DNA from: Pseudomonas fluorescens
Lineage (GTDB): Bacteria; Pseudomonadota; Gammaproteobacteria; Pseudomonadales; Pseudomonadaceae
NCBI RefSeq assembly: GCF_040448305.1
Contig: NZ_CP148752.1
Coordinates: 5,681,501-5,745,500 of the forward strand
DNA length: 64,000 nucleotides
Reading direction: 5' to 3'
Below, one piece after another: positions 37,093-46,475 of this stretch; positions within the stretch are counted from its first letter, which is position 1, and each line of letters begins with the position of its first letter. The translations under genes were made by a program, and so were the position numbers. The notes under the pieces are model-generated. The model worked only from the letters and a program-made list of their open reading frames with translations, was not told where the DNA came from and ran no database searches.

Positions 37093-37667
37093 CCCCTAAT
37101 CGCCTTGGCCTACTGGCCTTGACCCTGTGCCTCGGCATCAGCGGCTGCACCTCGGTGGTGACTGCCAGCCGTGAAGCACCGATTGAAGATGACCGCGGCA
37201 CTCGCACACTGGGCAGCAAGATCGACGATTCCCTGATCGACACCAAGGTTGGCGTGAACATCGCCAAGGCCGACCCGGCCCTGGATAAGGATTCGCACAT
37301 CGTCATCACCAGCTTCAACGGTGTCGTGCTGCTCGCCGGGCAAACGCCACGCGCGGACCTCAAGGCCAAGGCCGAACAGGCCGCCGCCGCTGTCCAGCGC
37401 GTGAAACAGGTGCACAACGAACTGCAAGTCCTGCCGCCCTCCTCGTTGCTGGCACGCCAGAACGACACCTGGCTGACCACCAAGATCAAGACCCAGATGC
37501 TCGCCGATGCGAACATCCCCGGTTCGCGCATCAAGGTTGTCACTGAAAACGGCATCGTCTACTTGCTGGGCCTGCTGACCAAGCAGGAAGCCGCGCAGGC
37601 GACCAATCTGGTACAAGGCGTATCCGGCGTGCAGAAGATTGTGAAGTTGTTCGAGTACATCGACTGA
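37089..37667 (+). CDS. dolP: Outer-membrane BON-domain lipoprotein DolP
   Basis: 192 residues. Lipobox LGISGC with lipidated cysteine 20; two BON domains (about 45-112 and 122-190), the second ending GVSGVQKIVKLFEYID. Known in E. coli (YraP) as a septum-located outer-membrane integrity factor. Last gene of the lpoA run, followed by a strong bidirectional terminator. Confidence 0.94.
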   Translation: MTPNRLGLLALTLCLGISGCTSVVTASREAPIEDDRGTRTLGSKIDDSLIDTKVGVNIAKADPALDKDSHIVITSFNGVVLLAGQTPRADLKAKAEQAAAAVQRVKQVHNELQVLPPSSLLARQNDTWLTTKIKTQMLADANIPGSRIKVVTENGIVYLLGLLTKQEAAQATNLVQGVSGVQKIVKLFEYID

Positions 37668-37684
37668 CCTGCAATCCCACGCAA

Positions 37685-37719
37685 TAAAAAAGGCGATCCA
37701 TCTGGATCGCCTTTTTTAT
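37685..37719. terminator. Bidirectional terminator between dolP and sspB
   Basis: AGGCGATCCA pairs with TGGATCGCCT, flanked by A run and T run on both strands. It serves dolP on the plus strand and sspB on the minus strand and abuts the sspB stop codon. Confidence 0.93.
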
Positions 37720-38132
37720 TACTTCACCACTTTCAAACTGGGTCGACCGCTTGGACGCGGCGGTTCGCTGTCGGGTGGCGGAAGATCGTCATCCGGTTCG
37801 ATCTCGTCGTCCTCGCCCATCGGCGATTCCAGATCGAACACCATGCCCTGGCCATTCTCCCGGGCGTAGATACCCAGGATCGAAGCAATTGGCACGTACA
37901 AGGTGTGCGGCACGCCACCGAAGCGCCCTTCGAAACTGACCGCTTCGTTATCCATGTGCAAGTGACGCACGGCTTGTGGCGATACGTTCAGGACGATCTG
38001 TCCGTCACTGGCAAACCCCTGAGGCACCTGCACCGACGGGTACTCGGAATTGACCAGCATGTGCGGGGTGTAATCGTTGTCCACAATCCACTCATAGAGC
38101 GCGCGGACCAGATAAGGTCGACTGGAGTTCAT
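37719..38132 (-). CDS. sspB: ClpXP protease specificity-enhancing factor SspB
   Basis: 137 residues. The N-terminal folded domain (about 1-105, RPYLVRALYEWIVDN) binds ssrA-tagged proteins; an acidic proline-rich linker (EDDEIEPDDDLPPPDSEPPRP) leads to the ClpX-binding tail RPSLKVVK, nearly identical to the E. coli tail. It delivers tagged substrates to ClpXP. A clear ribosome site (AAGGAG) precedes the start. Forms the sspA-sspB operon with a 16-base gap. Confidence 0.96.
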   Translation of the reverse strand: MNSSRPYLVRALYEWIVDNDYTPHMLVNSEYPSVQVPQGFASDGQIVLNVSPQAVRHLHMDNEAVSFEGRFGGVPHTLYVPIASILGIYARENGQGMVFDLESPMGEDDEIEPDDDLPPPDSEPPRPSGRPSLKVVK

Positions 38133-38148
38133 AACGGCTCCTTAAGCC

Positions 38149-38766
38149 TTAGCGCATATCGCGTTCGACACCAGACAGACTCGCCTGGAAAGCCTCACGC
38201 GTAAACTGGCGCTCCATATAATCAAGCAGCGGCTTGGCCGGCCGCGGCAGTTCTATACCCAGAATCGGCAATCGCCAGAGTATTGGCAATAGGCAGCAGT
38301 CCACCAGACTTTGTTCCTCACTGAGGAAAAACGGTTTGTCGGCAAACAGTGGCGAAACACCCGTCAGGCTTTCGCGCAACTCTTTTCGAGCCACGGCACG
38401 GGCCGCCTCCTTGGTCCGCGAATCCAGAATCAGATCCACCAGACCACACCAGTCTCGCTGAATGCGGTGTATCAGCAGACGACTGTTGGCACGCGCCACG
38501 GGATAAACCGGCAGTAGCGGCGGGTGCGGGTAACGCTCATCCAGATATTCCATCACCACAGTCGACTCCCACAACGCCAGGTCGCGATCGACCAGGGTGG
38601 GCAAGCTGCCGTAAGGGTTCACTTCAATCAGTTTAGGTGGCTGGCGACCAGCCTCCACGTAAATGATCTCGGCGCTGACACCCTTCTCTGCCAGTACGAT
38701 GCGCACTCGGTGGGAATAGTGGTCGGCGGGGTCGGAGTAACAGGCCAACCGATTGGTCACGCCCAT
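38149..38766 (-). CDS. sspA: Stringent starvation protein A
   Basis: 205 residues with the glutathione-S-transferase fold: thioredoxin-like N-terminal part (about 8-85, ACYSDPADHYSHRVRIVLAE) and an all-helical C-terminal part. SspA binds RNA polymerase and affects stationary-phase and virulence genes. Upstream of sspB, downstream of petABC. Confidence 0.96.
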   Translation of the reverse strand: MGVTNRLACYSDPADHYSHRVRIVLAEKGVSAEIIYVEAGRQPPKLIEVNPYGSLPTLVDRDLALWESTVVMEYLDERYPHPPLLPVYPVARANSRLLIHRIQRDWCGLVDLILDSRTKEAARAVARKELRESLTGVSPLFADKPFFLSEEQSLVDCCLLPILWRLPILGIELPRPAKPLLDYMERQFTREAFQASLSGVERDMR

Positions 38767-38803
38767 GGCGATCCTCCTCGCTTGTAGAAATTATCGAAAG
38801 CTC

Positions 38804-38890
38804 AAAAACGAGCGCGCCCAGAGGGCGCCTCCCGTAACGACTGGATCACCAGTTTCGCTACATCTTCAGAGGCGCCCTTGGGCGCGCGCG
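38804..38890 (-). terminator. Double-hairpin terminator region after petABC
   Basis: Two self-complementary GC-rich blocks lie 26 bases past the petC stop: one near 38870-38889 (GGCGCCCTTGGGCGCGC on the plus strand) and one at 38812-38830. On the minus strand the second forms GGCGCCC-TCT-GGGCGC followed by TCGTTTTTG, a plausible terminator. The two blocks are also complementary to each other and could form one long stem. Confidence 0.7.
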
Positions 38891-38916
38891 ATTAACAGCA
38901 ATAGCTTGAAGCTTTA

Positions 38917-39699
38917 TCAGTGCACGTCTTTCCAGTATTCGCGCTTGAGCAGGTAAGCGAAGACGAAGAAGAACGCCAGGTACAACAATACATACGTACC
39001 GATGCGCTGATGTTGCAGCTTAACCGGGTTAGCCGAGTAAGCCAGGAAGGTTACCAGATTCTTGACCTTCTCATCGAACTGCTCTTCAGTCAGAGCACCG
39101 CTTTTCGGCACGATGGTCAGTTGATCGCACGCCTCATGAGTCAATGGCGTGCCAGTCAACGGATCAAATTGCTTCTTGCCGTCTTCGACGATCTGAACCT
39201 GTTTGCAACCAACCACCTGGCGACCTTGCAGACCGGCCAGGACGTTAGGCATACCCACGTTCGGGAAGACCTTGTTGTTCACGCCCCATGGGCGCGAAGG
39301 ATCTTCGTAGAACGACTTCAGGTAACCGTAGAGCCAGTCGGTGCCGCGAACACGGGCAACCAGGGTCAGGTCAGGCGGCGCTGCGCCAAACCAGGCCTTG
39401 GCGTCCGCTGGCTGCATGCCGATGCTCATGTGGTCGCCGATCTTGGCGCCCGTGAACACCAGCTTCTCCAGCATCAACTCATGGGGAATGCCCAGGTCAT
39501 CGGCAACACGCTCATAGCGTTGGAACTTGGCACTGTGGCAACCCATGCAGTAGTTGGCGAACGTACGTGCACCGTCCTGCATGGCTGCGTTATCGGAAAC
39601 GTCGATGTCGACTTTTTCCAGCTCGGGACCACCGTGTTCTGCTGCGAAAGCGAACACCGGCAGCGCAGCAAGCATCAATACAGCAAATAGTTTTTTCAT
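38917..39699 (-). CDS. petC: Ubiquinol-cytochrome c reductase, cytochrome c1 subunit
   Basis: 260 residues from MKKLFAVLMLAALPVFAFA, a cleavable Sec signal. Haem c is attached at C51-M-G-C54-H55. A C-terminal membrane helix (about 232-252, VLLYLAFFFVFAYLLKREYW) anchors the periplasmic domain. It passes electrons from the Rieske protein to soluble cytochrome c. The start shares one base with the petB stop. Confidence 0.97.
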   Translation of the reverse strand: MKKLFAVLMLAALPVFAFAAEHGGPELEKVDIDVSDNAAMQDGARTFANYCMGCHSAKFQRYERVADDLGIPHELMLEKLVFTGAKIGDHMSIGMQPADAKAWFGAAPPDLTLVARVRGTDWLYGYLKSFYEDPSRPWGVNNKVFPNVGMPNVLAGLQGRQVVGCKQVQIVEDGKKQFDPLTGTPLTHEACDQLTIVPKSGALTEEQFDEKVKNLVTFLAYSANPVKLQHQRIGTYVLLYLAFFFVFAYLLKREYWKDVH

Positions 39700-40910
39700 C
39701 AGCCAGTCACCCTTTCCGGAACCGGTTTGGTCTTCTCGAGCCTGGTGTAGAACGGCATCAGAATGAAGTAGGCGAAGTACAGGAAGGTACATACCTGCGA
39801 CAACAGCGTACGGCCTGGAGTCGGAGCCAGAACACCCAGCACGCCCAGGATCACGAACGAGATGCAGAACACCCAGAGCCAGATCTTGCTCAGCCAGCCC
39901 TTGTAGCGCATCGACTTGACCGGGCTACGGTCCAGCCACGGCAGGACGAACAGCACAGCAATGGCCGCGCCCATGGCGATCACACCCAGGAGCTTGTCCG
40001 GAATCGCACGCAAGATGGCGTAGAACGGGGTGAAGTACCAGACCGGAGCGATGTGCTCTGGGGTCTTGAAGGCGTTCGCCACTTCAAAGTTCGGCTTTTC
40101 GAGGAAGTAGCCGCCCATTTCCGGGAAGAAGAACACGATCGAGCAGAAGATGAACAGGAACACCACCACGCCGACGATATCTTTCACGGTGTAGTACGGG
40201 TGGAAGGCAATGCCGTCCAGCGGTATGCCGTTTTCGTCCTTGTGTTTCTTGATGTCCACGCCGTCCGGGTTGTTGGAACCGACTTCGTGCAACGCCAGGA
40301 TGTGCAACACCACCAGACCCAGGATAACGATCGGCAGGGCAACCACGTGCAGGGCGAAGAAGCGGTTCAGGGTAATACCGGAAATCAGGTAGTCACCACG
40401 AATCCACTGGGTCAGGTCGTTACCAATGACCGGGATCGCACCGAACAGCGAGATGATCACCTGGGCCCCCCAGTACGACATCTGGCCCCACGGCAGCAGG
40501 TAACCCATGAAGGCTTCGGCCATCAGCGCCAGGTAGATCAGCATGCCGAAGACCCACACCAGCTCACGCGGCTTCTGGTACGAACCGTAGAGCAGGCCAC
40601 GGAACATGTGCAGATAGACCACGATGAAGAACGCCGAAGCGCCGGTGGAGTGCAGCAGACGCAGGATCGAGCCGTACTCGACGTCACGCATGATGTATTC
40701 GACGGAAGCGAACGCCTCTTCCGCCGACGGGTTGTAGCTCATGGTCAGCCAGACACCGGTAACGATCTGGTTGACCAGAACGAGCAGCGCCAGGGAACCA
40801 AAGAAGTAGAAGAAGTTGAAGTTCTTCGGAGCGTAATACTTGCTGAGATGGTCTTCCCACATCTTGGTGGCGGGAAAGCGCGCATCAACCCAATCCATGA
40901 ACTTGCTCAT
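39699..40910 (-). CDS. petB: Ubiquinol-cytochrome c reductase, cytochrome b subunit
   Basis: 403 residues from the ATG at 40910 (a GTG one codon earlier is possible). Integral membrane core with eight helices. Four haem ligands: H87 and H101 in one helix and H188 and H203 in another, with the standard spacing. At the quinol-oxidation site the usual PEWY motif reads P289-V-W-Y292, as I recall for several beta- and gammaproteobacteria. It overlaps petA by one base. Confidence 0.97.
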   Translation of the reverse strand: MSKFMDWVDARFPATKMWEDHLSKYYAPKNFNFFYFFGSLALLVLVNQIVTGVWLTMSYNPSAEEAFASVEYIMRDVEYGSILRLLHSTGASAFFIVVYLHMFRGLLYGSYQKPRELVWVFGMLIYLALMAEAFMGYLLPWGQMSYWGAQVIISLFGAIPVIGNDLTQWIRGDYLISGITLNRFFALHVVALPIVILGLVVLHILALHEVGSNNPDGVDIKKHKDENGIPLDGIAFHPYYTVKDIVGVVVFLFIFCSIVFFFPEMGGYFLEKPNFEVANAFKTPEHIAPVWYFTPFYAILRAIPDKLLGVIAMGAAIAVLFVLPWLDRSPVKSMRYKGWLSKIWLWVFCISFVILGVLGVLAPTPGRTLLSQVCTFLYFAYFILMPFYTRLEKTKPVPERVTG

Positions 40911-41503
40911 CACGCTTTCTCCGTATCGACGCCAATGATAATAATTTCATCGGTCTCATAGGAATGCGGGGGAACTGGCAGGTTCAAAGGCGCAGGCTGC
41001 GACTTGTAGACGCGACCAGCCAGATCGTAGTGGGAACCATGGCAAGGGCAGAAATAGCCGCCTACCCAGTCTTTACCCAGATCCGCAGGTGCCACTTCGG
41101 GACGGAAGGTCGGCGAGCAACCCAGGTGCGTGCAGATACCGATCAGCAGCAGGACCTCAGGCTTGATCGAACGGGTTTCCGGATCAACGTAAGTCGGTTG
41201 TGTCGAGTTCTTGGAGGTCGGGTCAGCGAGCTGGCCCTCGATCTTCTTCAGATTCCCCAGGATTTCCTGTGTACGGCGGACGATGAACACCGGCTGGCCG
41301 CGCCACTCAGCAATCATCTGCTGGCCTGGCTCGATTTTGCTGACATTCACTTTCACCGGTGCACCTGCGGCTTTCGCCTTGGCACTGGGAAACCATGACC
41401 CCACGAACGGGACCGCAGCCCCCACCGCTCCTGCAGCACCCACCACGGATGTGGCTGCTACCAAGAAGCGACGCCGGCCTGCATTCACGCCGTCATTGCT
41501 CAT
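40910..41503 (-). CDS. petA: Ubiquinol-cytochrome c reductase, Rieske iron-sulfur subunit
   Basis: 197 residues. Twin-arginine signal near the N-terminus (GRRRFLVAATS) that stays as membrane anchor. Cluster-binding motifs are C124-T-H126-LGC and C152-P-C154-H155-GSH. First gene of the petABC operon, which encodes the bc1 complex. Confidence 0.97.
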   Translation of the reverse strand: MSNDGVNAGRRRFLVAATSVVGAAGAVGAAVPFVGSWFPSAKAKAAGAPVKVNVSKIEPGQQMIAEWRGQPVFIVRRTQEILGNLKKIEGQLADPTSKNSTQPTYVDPETRSIKPEVLLLIGICTHLGCSPTFRPEVAPADLGKDWVGGYFCPCHGSHYDLAGRVYKSQPAPLNLPVPPHSYETDEIIIIGVDTEKA

Positions 41504-41585
41504 TCAGTCCTCTCCCATCAGCTTTGTGGCCTGTTAAATCAGGCATCTACTAAGTAAAACTATGTACTTATAAAAATTTTGCCGA

Positions 41586-41614
41586 ATGGTAATGAAAAGC
41601 CCCAATTCTGACAA
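41586..41614 (-). promoter_or_regulatory. Candidate sigma70 promoter of petABC
   Basis: On the minus strand TTGTCA (41609-41614) and TACCAT (41586-41591) are 17 bases apart, 83 bases before petA. The leader holds a small hairpin (GCCTGATTTAACAGGC). Other A+T-rich hexamers nearby could serve instead. Confidence 0.45.
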
Positions 41615-41713
41615 GGTAATTACCCGAGCCCCTCACCCCCAAGCCTTGTAGTATAGGGCGTCTGCGGATGTGGCAAGTTGTCACAGCGCAATTCTTTGAT
41701 AAATCGAAGACAC

Positions 41714-41756
41714 AAAAAAACGCCCAGCTCCGTGAGGAAACTGGGCGTTCTTTTTT
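41714..41756. terminator. Terminator of rplM-rpsI
   Basis: AACGCCCAG (41719-41727) pairs with CTGGGCGTT (41741-41749); T run on the minus strand after the stem. It lies 16 bases past the rpsI stop. Confidence 0.92.
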
Positions 41757-41771
41757 GAACGTGAAAGCGAA

Positions 41772-42164
41772 TTAACGCTTCGAGTACTGCGGACGCTTAC
41801 GCGCTTTACGCAGACCGACTTTCTTACGTTCAACTTCACGAGCATCGCGGGTTACGAAGCCGGCTTTACGCAGGGCGCTGCGCAGAGTCTCGTCGTAGTC
41901 CATCAGAGCACGAGTGATGCCGTGGCGGATTGCGCCAGCCTGACCACTCACACCACCGCCGATCACGGTGACGTAGATGTCGAACTTCTCGACAGTCTCA
42001 GTCAGCTCCAGCGGCTGACGAACTACCATGCGGGCAGTTTCGCGGCCGAAGAAGTTATCCAGCGAACGGTTGTTGATGGAGATGTTACCAGTACCCGGAC
42101 GCAGGAAAACGCGTGCGGTTGCGGTCTTGCGACGGCCAGTGCCGTAATTTTGAGTCGCCGACAT
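41772..42164 (-). CDS. rpsI: 30S ribosomal protein S9
   Basis: 130 residues, full length. N-terminal YGTGRRKTATARVFLRPG and the basic C-terminal tail KKVGLRKARKRPQYSKR, which reaches the P-site tRNA, are characteristic. Second gene of the rplM-rpsI operon with a 14-base gap. Confidence 0.99.
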   Translation of the reverse strand: MSATQNYGTGRRKTATARVFLRPGTGNISINNRSLDNFFGRETARMVVRQPLELTETVEKFDIYVTVIGGGVSGQAGAIRHGITRALMDYDETLRSALRKAGFVTRDAREVERKKVGLRKARKRPQYSKR

Positions 42165-42178
42165 AATGTACTATTCCG

Positions 42179-42607
42179 TTAAAACTTCAGTTCTTGGGGC
42201 TGCTGAGCAGTATGTGGGTGTGCAGCGCCCGCATAGACTTTCAGCTTACGGTACATGTCGCGACCCAGTGGGTTTTTAGGCAGCATGCCTTTAACCGCGG
42301 TCTCGATCACGCGCTCAGGGGCCTTGGCGATCAGCTTTTCAAAGTTGATCGACTTGATGCCGCCCGGGAAACCGGAGTGGGAGTAGTACATTTTGTCAGT
42401 GGTTTTAGCACCGGTAACACGAATCTGCTCAGCGTTGATTACGACGATGTAGTCGCCGGTGTCAACGTGAGGAGTGTACTCAGGCTTGTGCTTGCCACGC
42501 AGACGGCTCGCGATTTCGGTGGCCAGACGACCCAGGGTCTGACCAGCAGCGTCGACGACAAACCAGTCGCGCTTTACTGTTTCTGGTTTAGCAGTAAAAG
42601 TTTTCAT
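42179..42607 (-). CDS. rplM: 50S ribosomal protein L13
   Basis: 142 residues, the standard length. Starts MKTFTAKPETVKRDWFVVDA and contains GKHKPEYTPHVDTGDYIVVINA and GMLPKNPLGR. In E. coli L13 represses its own operon by binding the leader; whether that holds here is not shown by sequence. Confidence 0.99.
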   Translation of the reverse strand: MKTFTAKPETVKRDWFVVDAAGQTLGRLATEIASRLRGKHKPEYTPHVDTGDYIVVINAEQIRVTGAKTTDKMYYSHSGFPGGIKSINFEKLIAKAPERVIETAVKGMLPKNPLGRDMYRKLKVYAGAAHPHTAQQPQELKF

Positions 42608-42648
42608 TCTTTATAGCCTCAGGGGCCGCCCTGTAAATTAGACGGCGG

Positions 42649-42677
42649 ATCTTACTGAATAGTGCGTACTTTGACAA
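42649..42677 (-). promoter_or_regulatory. Sigma70 promoter of rplM-rpsI
   Basis: On the minus strand TTGTCA (42672-42677) and TAAGAT (42649-42654) with a 17-base spacer. The leader to rplM would be about 35 nucleotides and A+T-rich near the start codon. Confidence 0.7.
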
Positions 42678-42852
42678 GTCAAAGGCAGCCGGATACAGAC
42701 GCTTTCGGGGGCTCGGGTCGGCGCGTCCGTTCAACGGCAAGATTCTTCGGCGGCGGCGCATCACTTCCACTGCAGAAAGAGGTGCGCAATTATGCAGATT
42801 GCGAAAAATAATTCAACCTGCTTTTATGATTGTTTTGCCCAAGGAGCACCCG

Positions 42853-43893
<1,041 letters not shown>

Positions 43894-43908
43894 TTGATTC
43901 ATAGGCCC

Positions 43909-43974
43909 CATCGCGAGCAGGCTCGCTCCCACAGGTTACGGTGATCTCCTGTGGGAGCGAGCCTGCTCGCGATG
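43909..43974. repeat. REP pair (REPIN)
   Basis: Inverted REP copies at 43909-43934 and 43951-43974 with a 16-base spacer, between the convergent aldo/keto reductase and acyl-CoA dehydrogenase genes. Confidence 0.88.
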
Positions 43975-43997
43975 ACGATCTGACAATCACTGCCGAG

Positions 43998-45134
43998 TCA
44001 AAGTGACCGCGCAATAATCTCCTTCATGATTTCATTGGTGCCGGCATAGATCCGCTGCACCCGCGCATCCGCCCATGCCCGCGCAATCGGGTACTCCCAC
44101 ATGAAACCGTAACCACCGTGCAACTGCACACACTCGTCGAGCACCTTGCACTGCAGGTCGGTGCCCCAATACTTGGCCATCGCCGCCGTCGGCACGTCGA
44201 GCTTGCCTTGCAGATGCAGCTCCAGGCAGCGGTCGACAAAGACCCGGCCGATCTGGATTTCCGTGGCCATCTCCGCCAGCTTGAACCGGGTATTCTGGAA
44301 ATCCGCGATCGACTTGCCGAACGCCTTGCGCTCGCGGGTGTAGTCCAGCGTCCATTGCAGCGCCGCTTCGGCTGACGCGAGCCCGCCAATGGCCACGGTA
44401 AGGCGCTCCTGGGGCAACTCCTGCATCAGGTAAGCAAAGCCCATCCCGGCCTGGCCCAGCAGGTTTTCCTTGGGCACACGCACGTCCTGGAAGAACAGCT
44501 CCGAGGTGTCTTGGGCTTTCATCCCGACCTTCTCAAGGCGCTTGCCCTTGTCGAAGCCCGGCGTATTGGCTTCCACCAGAAACAGACTGGTGCCCTTCGC
44601 ACCAGCCTTCGGATCGGTCTTGGCGACGACGATCACCAGATCGGCCAGGTAGCCATTGGTGATAAAGGTCTTGGAGCCGTTGATCACGTACTCATCGCCA
44701 TCGAGCACGGCCGTGGTTTTCACCCCCTGTAAATCGGAACCGGCGCCCGGTTCGGTCATGGCGATCGCGGTAACCATCTCGCCGGACACCAGTTTCGGCA
44801 GGTATTTGTGCTTCAGCGCTTCACTGCCGTAATGCAGGATGTACGGCGCCACGATGTCCGAGTGCAGGGAAAAACCGATGCCGGTCAGGCCCAGCCGCCC
44901 CACTTCTTCGATCACCACCGCGCTGTAGAGAAAGTCTGCCCCCAGGCCTCCATATTCTTCCGGCAGATGCGAGCAAAGCATCCCCGCCTCCCCCGCCTTG
45001 TTCCACAGTTTGCGGTCGATATAGCCTTGTTTTTCCCATTGCCCGTGGAACGGCACCGCCTCTTTTTCGAGAAACGTCCGCACGCTGTCGCGGAAAAGCT
45101 CGTGCTCGGAACTGAACAGGGTTCTGGGGATCAT
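43998..45134 (-). CDS. Acyl-CoA dehydrogenase, long-chain (LCAD) type
   Basis: 378 residues from MIPRTLFSSEHELFRDSV, the usual N-terminus; a longer frame to 45221 lacks homology. FAD enzyme of fatty-acid or branched-chain beta-oxidation. Motifs: AIAMTEPGAGSDLQGVKT (substrate and flavin), RERKAFGKSIADFQ, and the C-terminal QLHGGYGFMWEYPIARAW and RIYAGTNEIMKEI. The residue that is the catalytic glutamate in medium-chain enzymes is alanine here (YAGT), so the base is probably the glutamate of QERLTVAI, as in LCAD and isovaleryl-CoA dehydrogenase. Divergent from the GlxA-type regulator. Confidence 0.92.
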   Translation of the reverse strand: MIPRTLFSSEHELFRDSVRTFLEKEAVPFHGQWEKQGYIDRKLWNKAGEAGMLCSHLPEEYGGLGADFLYSAVVIEEVGRLGLTGIGFSLHSDIVAPYILHYGSEALKHKYLPKLVSGEMVTAIAMTEPGAGSDLQGVKTTAVLDGDEYVINGSKTFITNGYLADLVIVVAKTDPKAGAKGTSLFLVEANTPGFDKGKRLEKVGMKAQDTSELFFQDVRVPKENLLGQAGMGFAYLMQELPQERLTVAIGGLASAEAALQWTLDYTRERKAFGKSIADFQNTRFKLAEMATEIQIGRVFVDRCLELHLQGKLDVPTAAMAKYWGTDLQCKVLDECVQLHGGYGFMWEYPIARAWADARVQRIYAGTNEIMKEIIARSL

Positions 45135-45280
45135 GCGGCACCTTTTCTTTGTTTTTAGAAGGAGTTGACCTTCAGAGACTAAGCCTCGCTTCCGATACAG
45201 GACACTGGACACATCCGACAAAAAATAAGACGATCCAGCCGTCTGGTGACCACTTCCCCCTATAAAAATAAAGTTGAATT

Positions 45281-46276
45281 ATGTCTAACCAAGCCTCCAC
45301 GCCCCTGCGGCGCGTCAGCATCCTGGCCATCGACCGGGTTTTCGCTTCCACCCTCATGCAAGCCAAGGATTTCTTCCACCTCGCCAGCCTGCGCTACGGC
45401 AAACAGCTGGGCCAGGGCCTGACACCGGCGTTCGAAACCCGTCTGGTCAGCCCCGACGGCAAACCGGTCAACACCTTCAGCGATGTGATGATTCCGGTGG
45501 ATGGCGGGCTGGAAAACGCCGACATCATCGTTCTTCCCGCGTTCTGGGACGATTTCGACAGCCTCTGCAAACGTTACCCGCAAGTCCTGCCATGGCTGCG
45601 CCAGCAACATGCGCGCGGCGCCGTACTGTGCGGCGAAGCCACCGGTGTTTTCTGGCTGGCCGAAGCCGGGCTGCTCAATGGCAAGGAAGCGACCACCTAC
45701 TGGCGCTTCTTCAATGCCTTCGCCGAACGCTTCCCCCAGGTCCAGCTCAATCAGGACAAGCACCTGACCGACGCCGATAACCTGTACTGCGCCGGCGGCA
45801 CCACCTCGGCCTGCGACCTGTACATTTACCTGATCGAGCGTTTCTGCGGCGCCAACGTGTCCCAGGCTGTAGCACGGGACATTCTGTATGAGGTGCAGCG
45901 CAGCTATTCACCGGGACGGATTGGATTCGGCGGGCAGAAGCTGCACCAGGACGTGATCATCCTGCAGATCCAGCACTGGCTCGAAGAACACTTCGCCGAC
46001 AAGTTCCGCTTCGAAGACGTCGCCCGCGAACACGGCATGAGCATCCGCAACTTCATGCGCCGCTTCCAGACCGCCACCGGCGACAAGCCACTGCATTACC
46101 TGCAACGCCTGCGCATCGAAACCGCCAAGGGCTTGCTGTCCGGCAGCCGCAAGAGCATCAAGACCATCAGCTATGAAGTTGGCTATGACGATGCGAGCTT
46201 CTTCGCCCGGCTGTTCCGCCAGCACACGGAGTTGTCGCCGAATCAGTATCGGCAGCAGTTTCAGCAGGCTGCATAG
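45281..46276 (+). CDS. GlxA-type AraC-family transcriptional regulator
   Basis: 331 residues. N-terminal DJ-1/PfpI class I amidotransferase-like domain (about 8-190; VLCGEATGVFWLAEAGLL carries the nucleophile-elbow cysteine position) and C-terminal AraC double helix-turn-helix (about 225-325; ending SYEVGYDDASFFARLFRQHT). Such regulators often control catabolism of amines and quaternary ammonium compounds. It is divergent from the acyl-CoA dehydrogenase and lies 199 bases upstream of the amino-acid oxidase cluster on the same strand, so it could control either. The target is inferred only. Confidence 0.92.
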   Translation: MSNQASTPLRRVSILAIDRVFASTLMQAKDFFHLASLRYGKQLGQGLTPAFETRLVSPDGKPVNTFSDVMIPVDGGLENADIIVLPAFWDDFDSLCKRYPQVLPWLRQQHARGAVLCGEATGVFWLAEAGLLNGKEATTYWRFFNAFAERFPQVQLNQDKHLTDADNLYCAGGTTSACDLYIYLIERFCGANVSQAVARDILYEVQRSYSPGRIGFGGQKLHQDVIILQIQHWLEEHFADKFRFEDVAREHGMSIRNFMRRFQTATGDKPLHYLQRLRIETAKGLLSGSRKSIKTISYEVGYDDASFFARLFRQHTELSPNQYRQQFQQAA

Positions 46277-46295
46277 CCAAACACCAACCGAATGT

Positions 46296-46321
46296 GGGAG
46301 CGAGCCGGCTCGCTTCCACAT
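46296..46321. repeat. Collapsed REP palindrome
   Basis: GTGGGAGCGAGCC runs directly into GGCTCGCTTCCACA, a nearly perfect palindrome made of two REP left halves without hairpin loop or spacer. It marks the left boundary of the amino-acid oxidase cluster. Confidence 0.7.
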
Positions 46322-46440
46322 AGAATCTTGCGCCGGCCACGCCGTTCTTTTCGCTGTGTACTTTCCTACGCAAAAAGCGGAATACAGAGCGCCGGAGAAC
46401 CCAACCCGGCCCACATACGCAGCCCCTTAAAAACTTCAAC

Positions 46441-46470
46441 ATCTTCCCCGCAAACACCATCAGGGAAGAT
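46441..46470 (+). promoter_or_regulatory. Hairpin covering the ribosome site of the oxidase gene
   Basis: ATCTTCCC (46441-46448) pairs perfectly with GGGAAGAT (46463-46470) around a 14-base loop. The second arm is the only Shine-Dalgarno-like sequence before the ATG at 46476, so the stem could limit translation. Confidence 0.5.
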
Positions 46471-46475
46471 CAACC

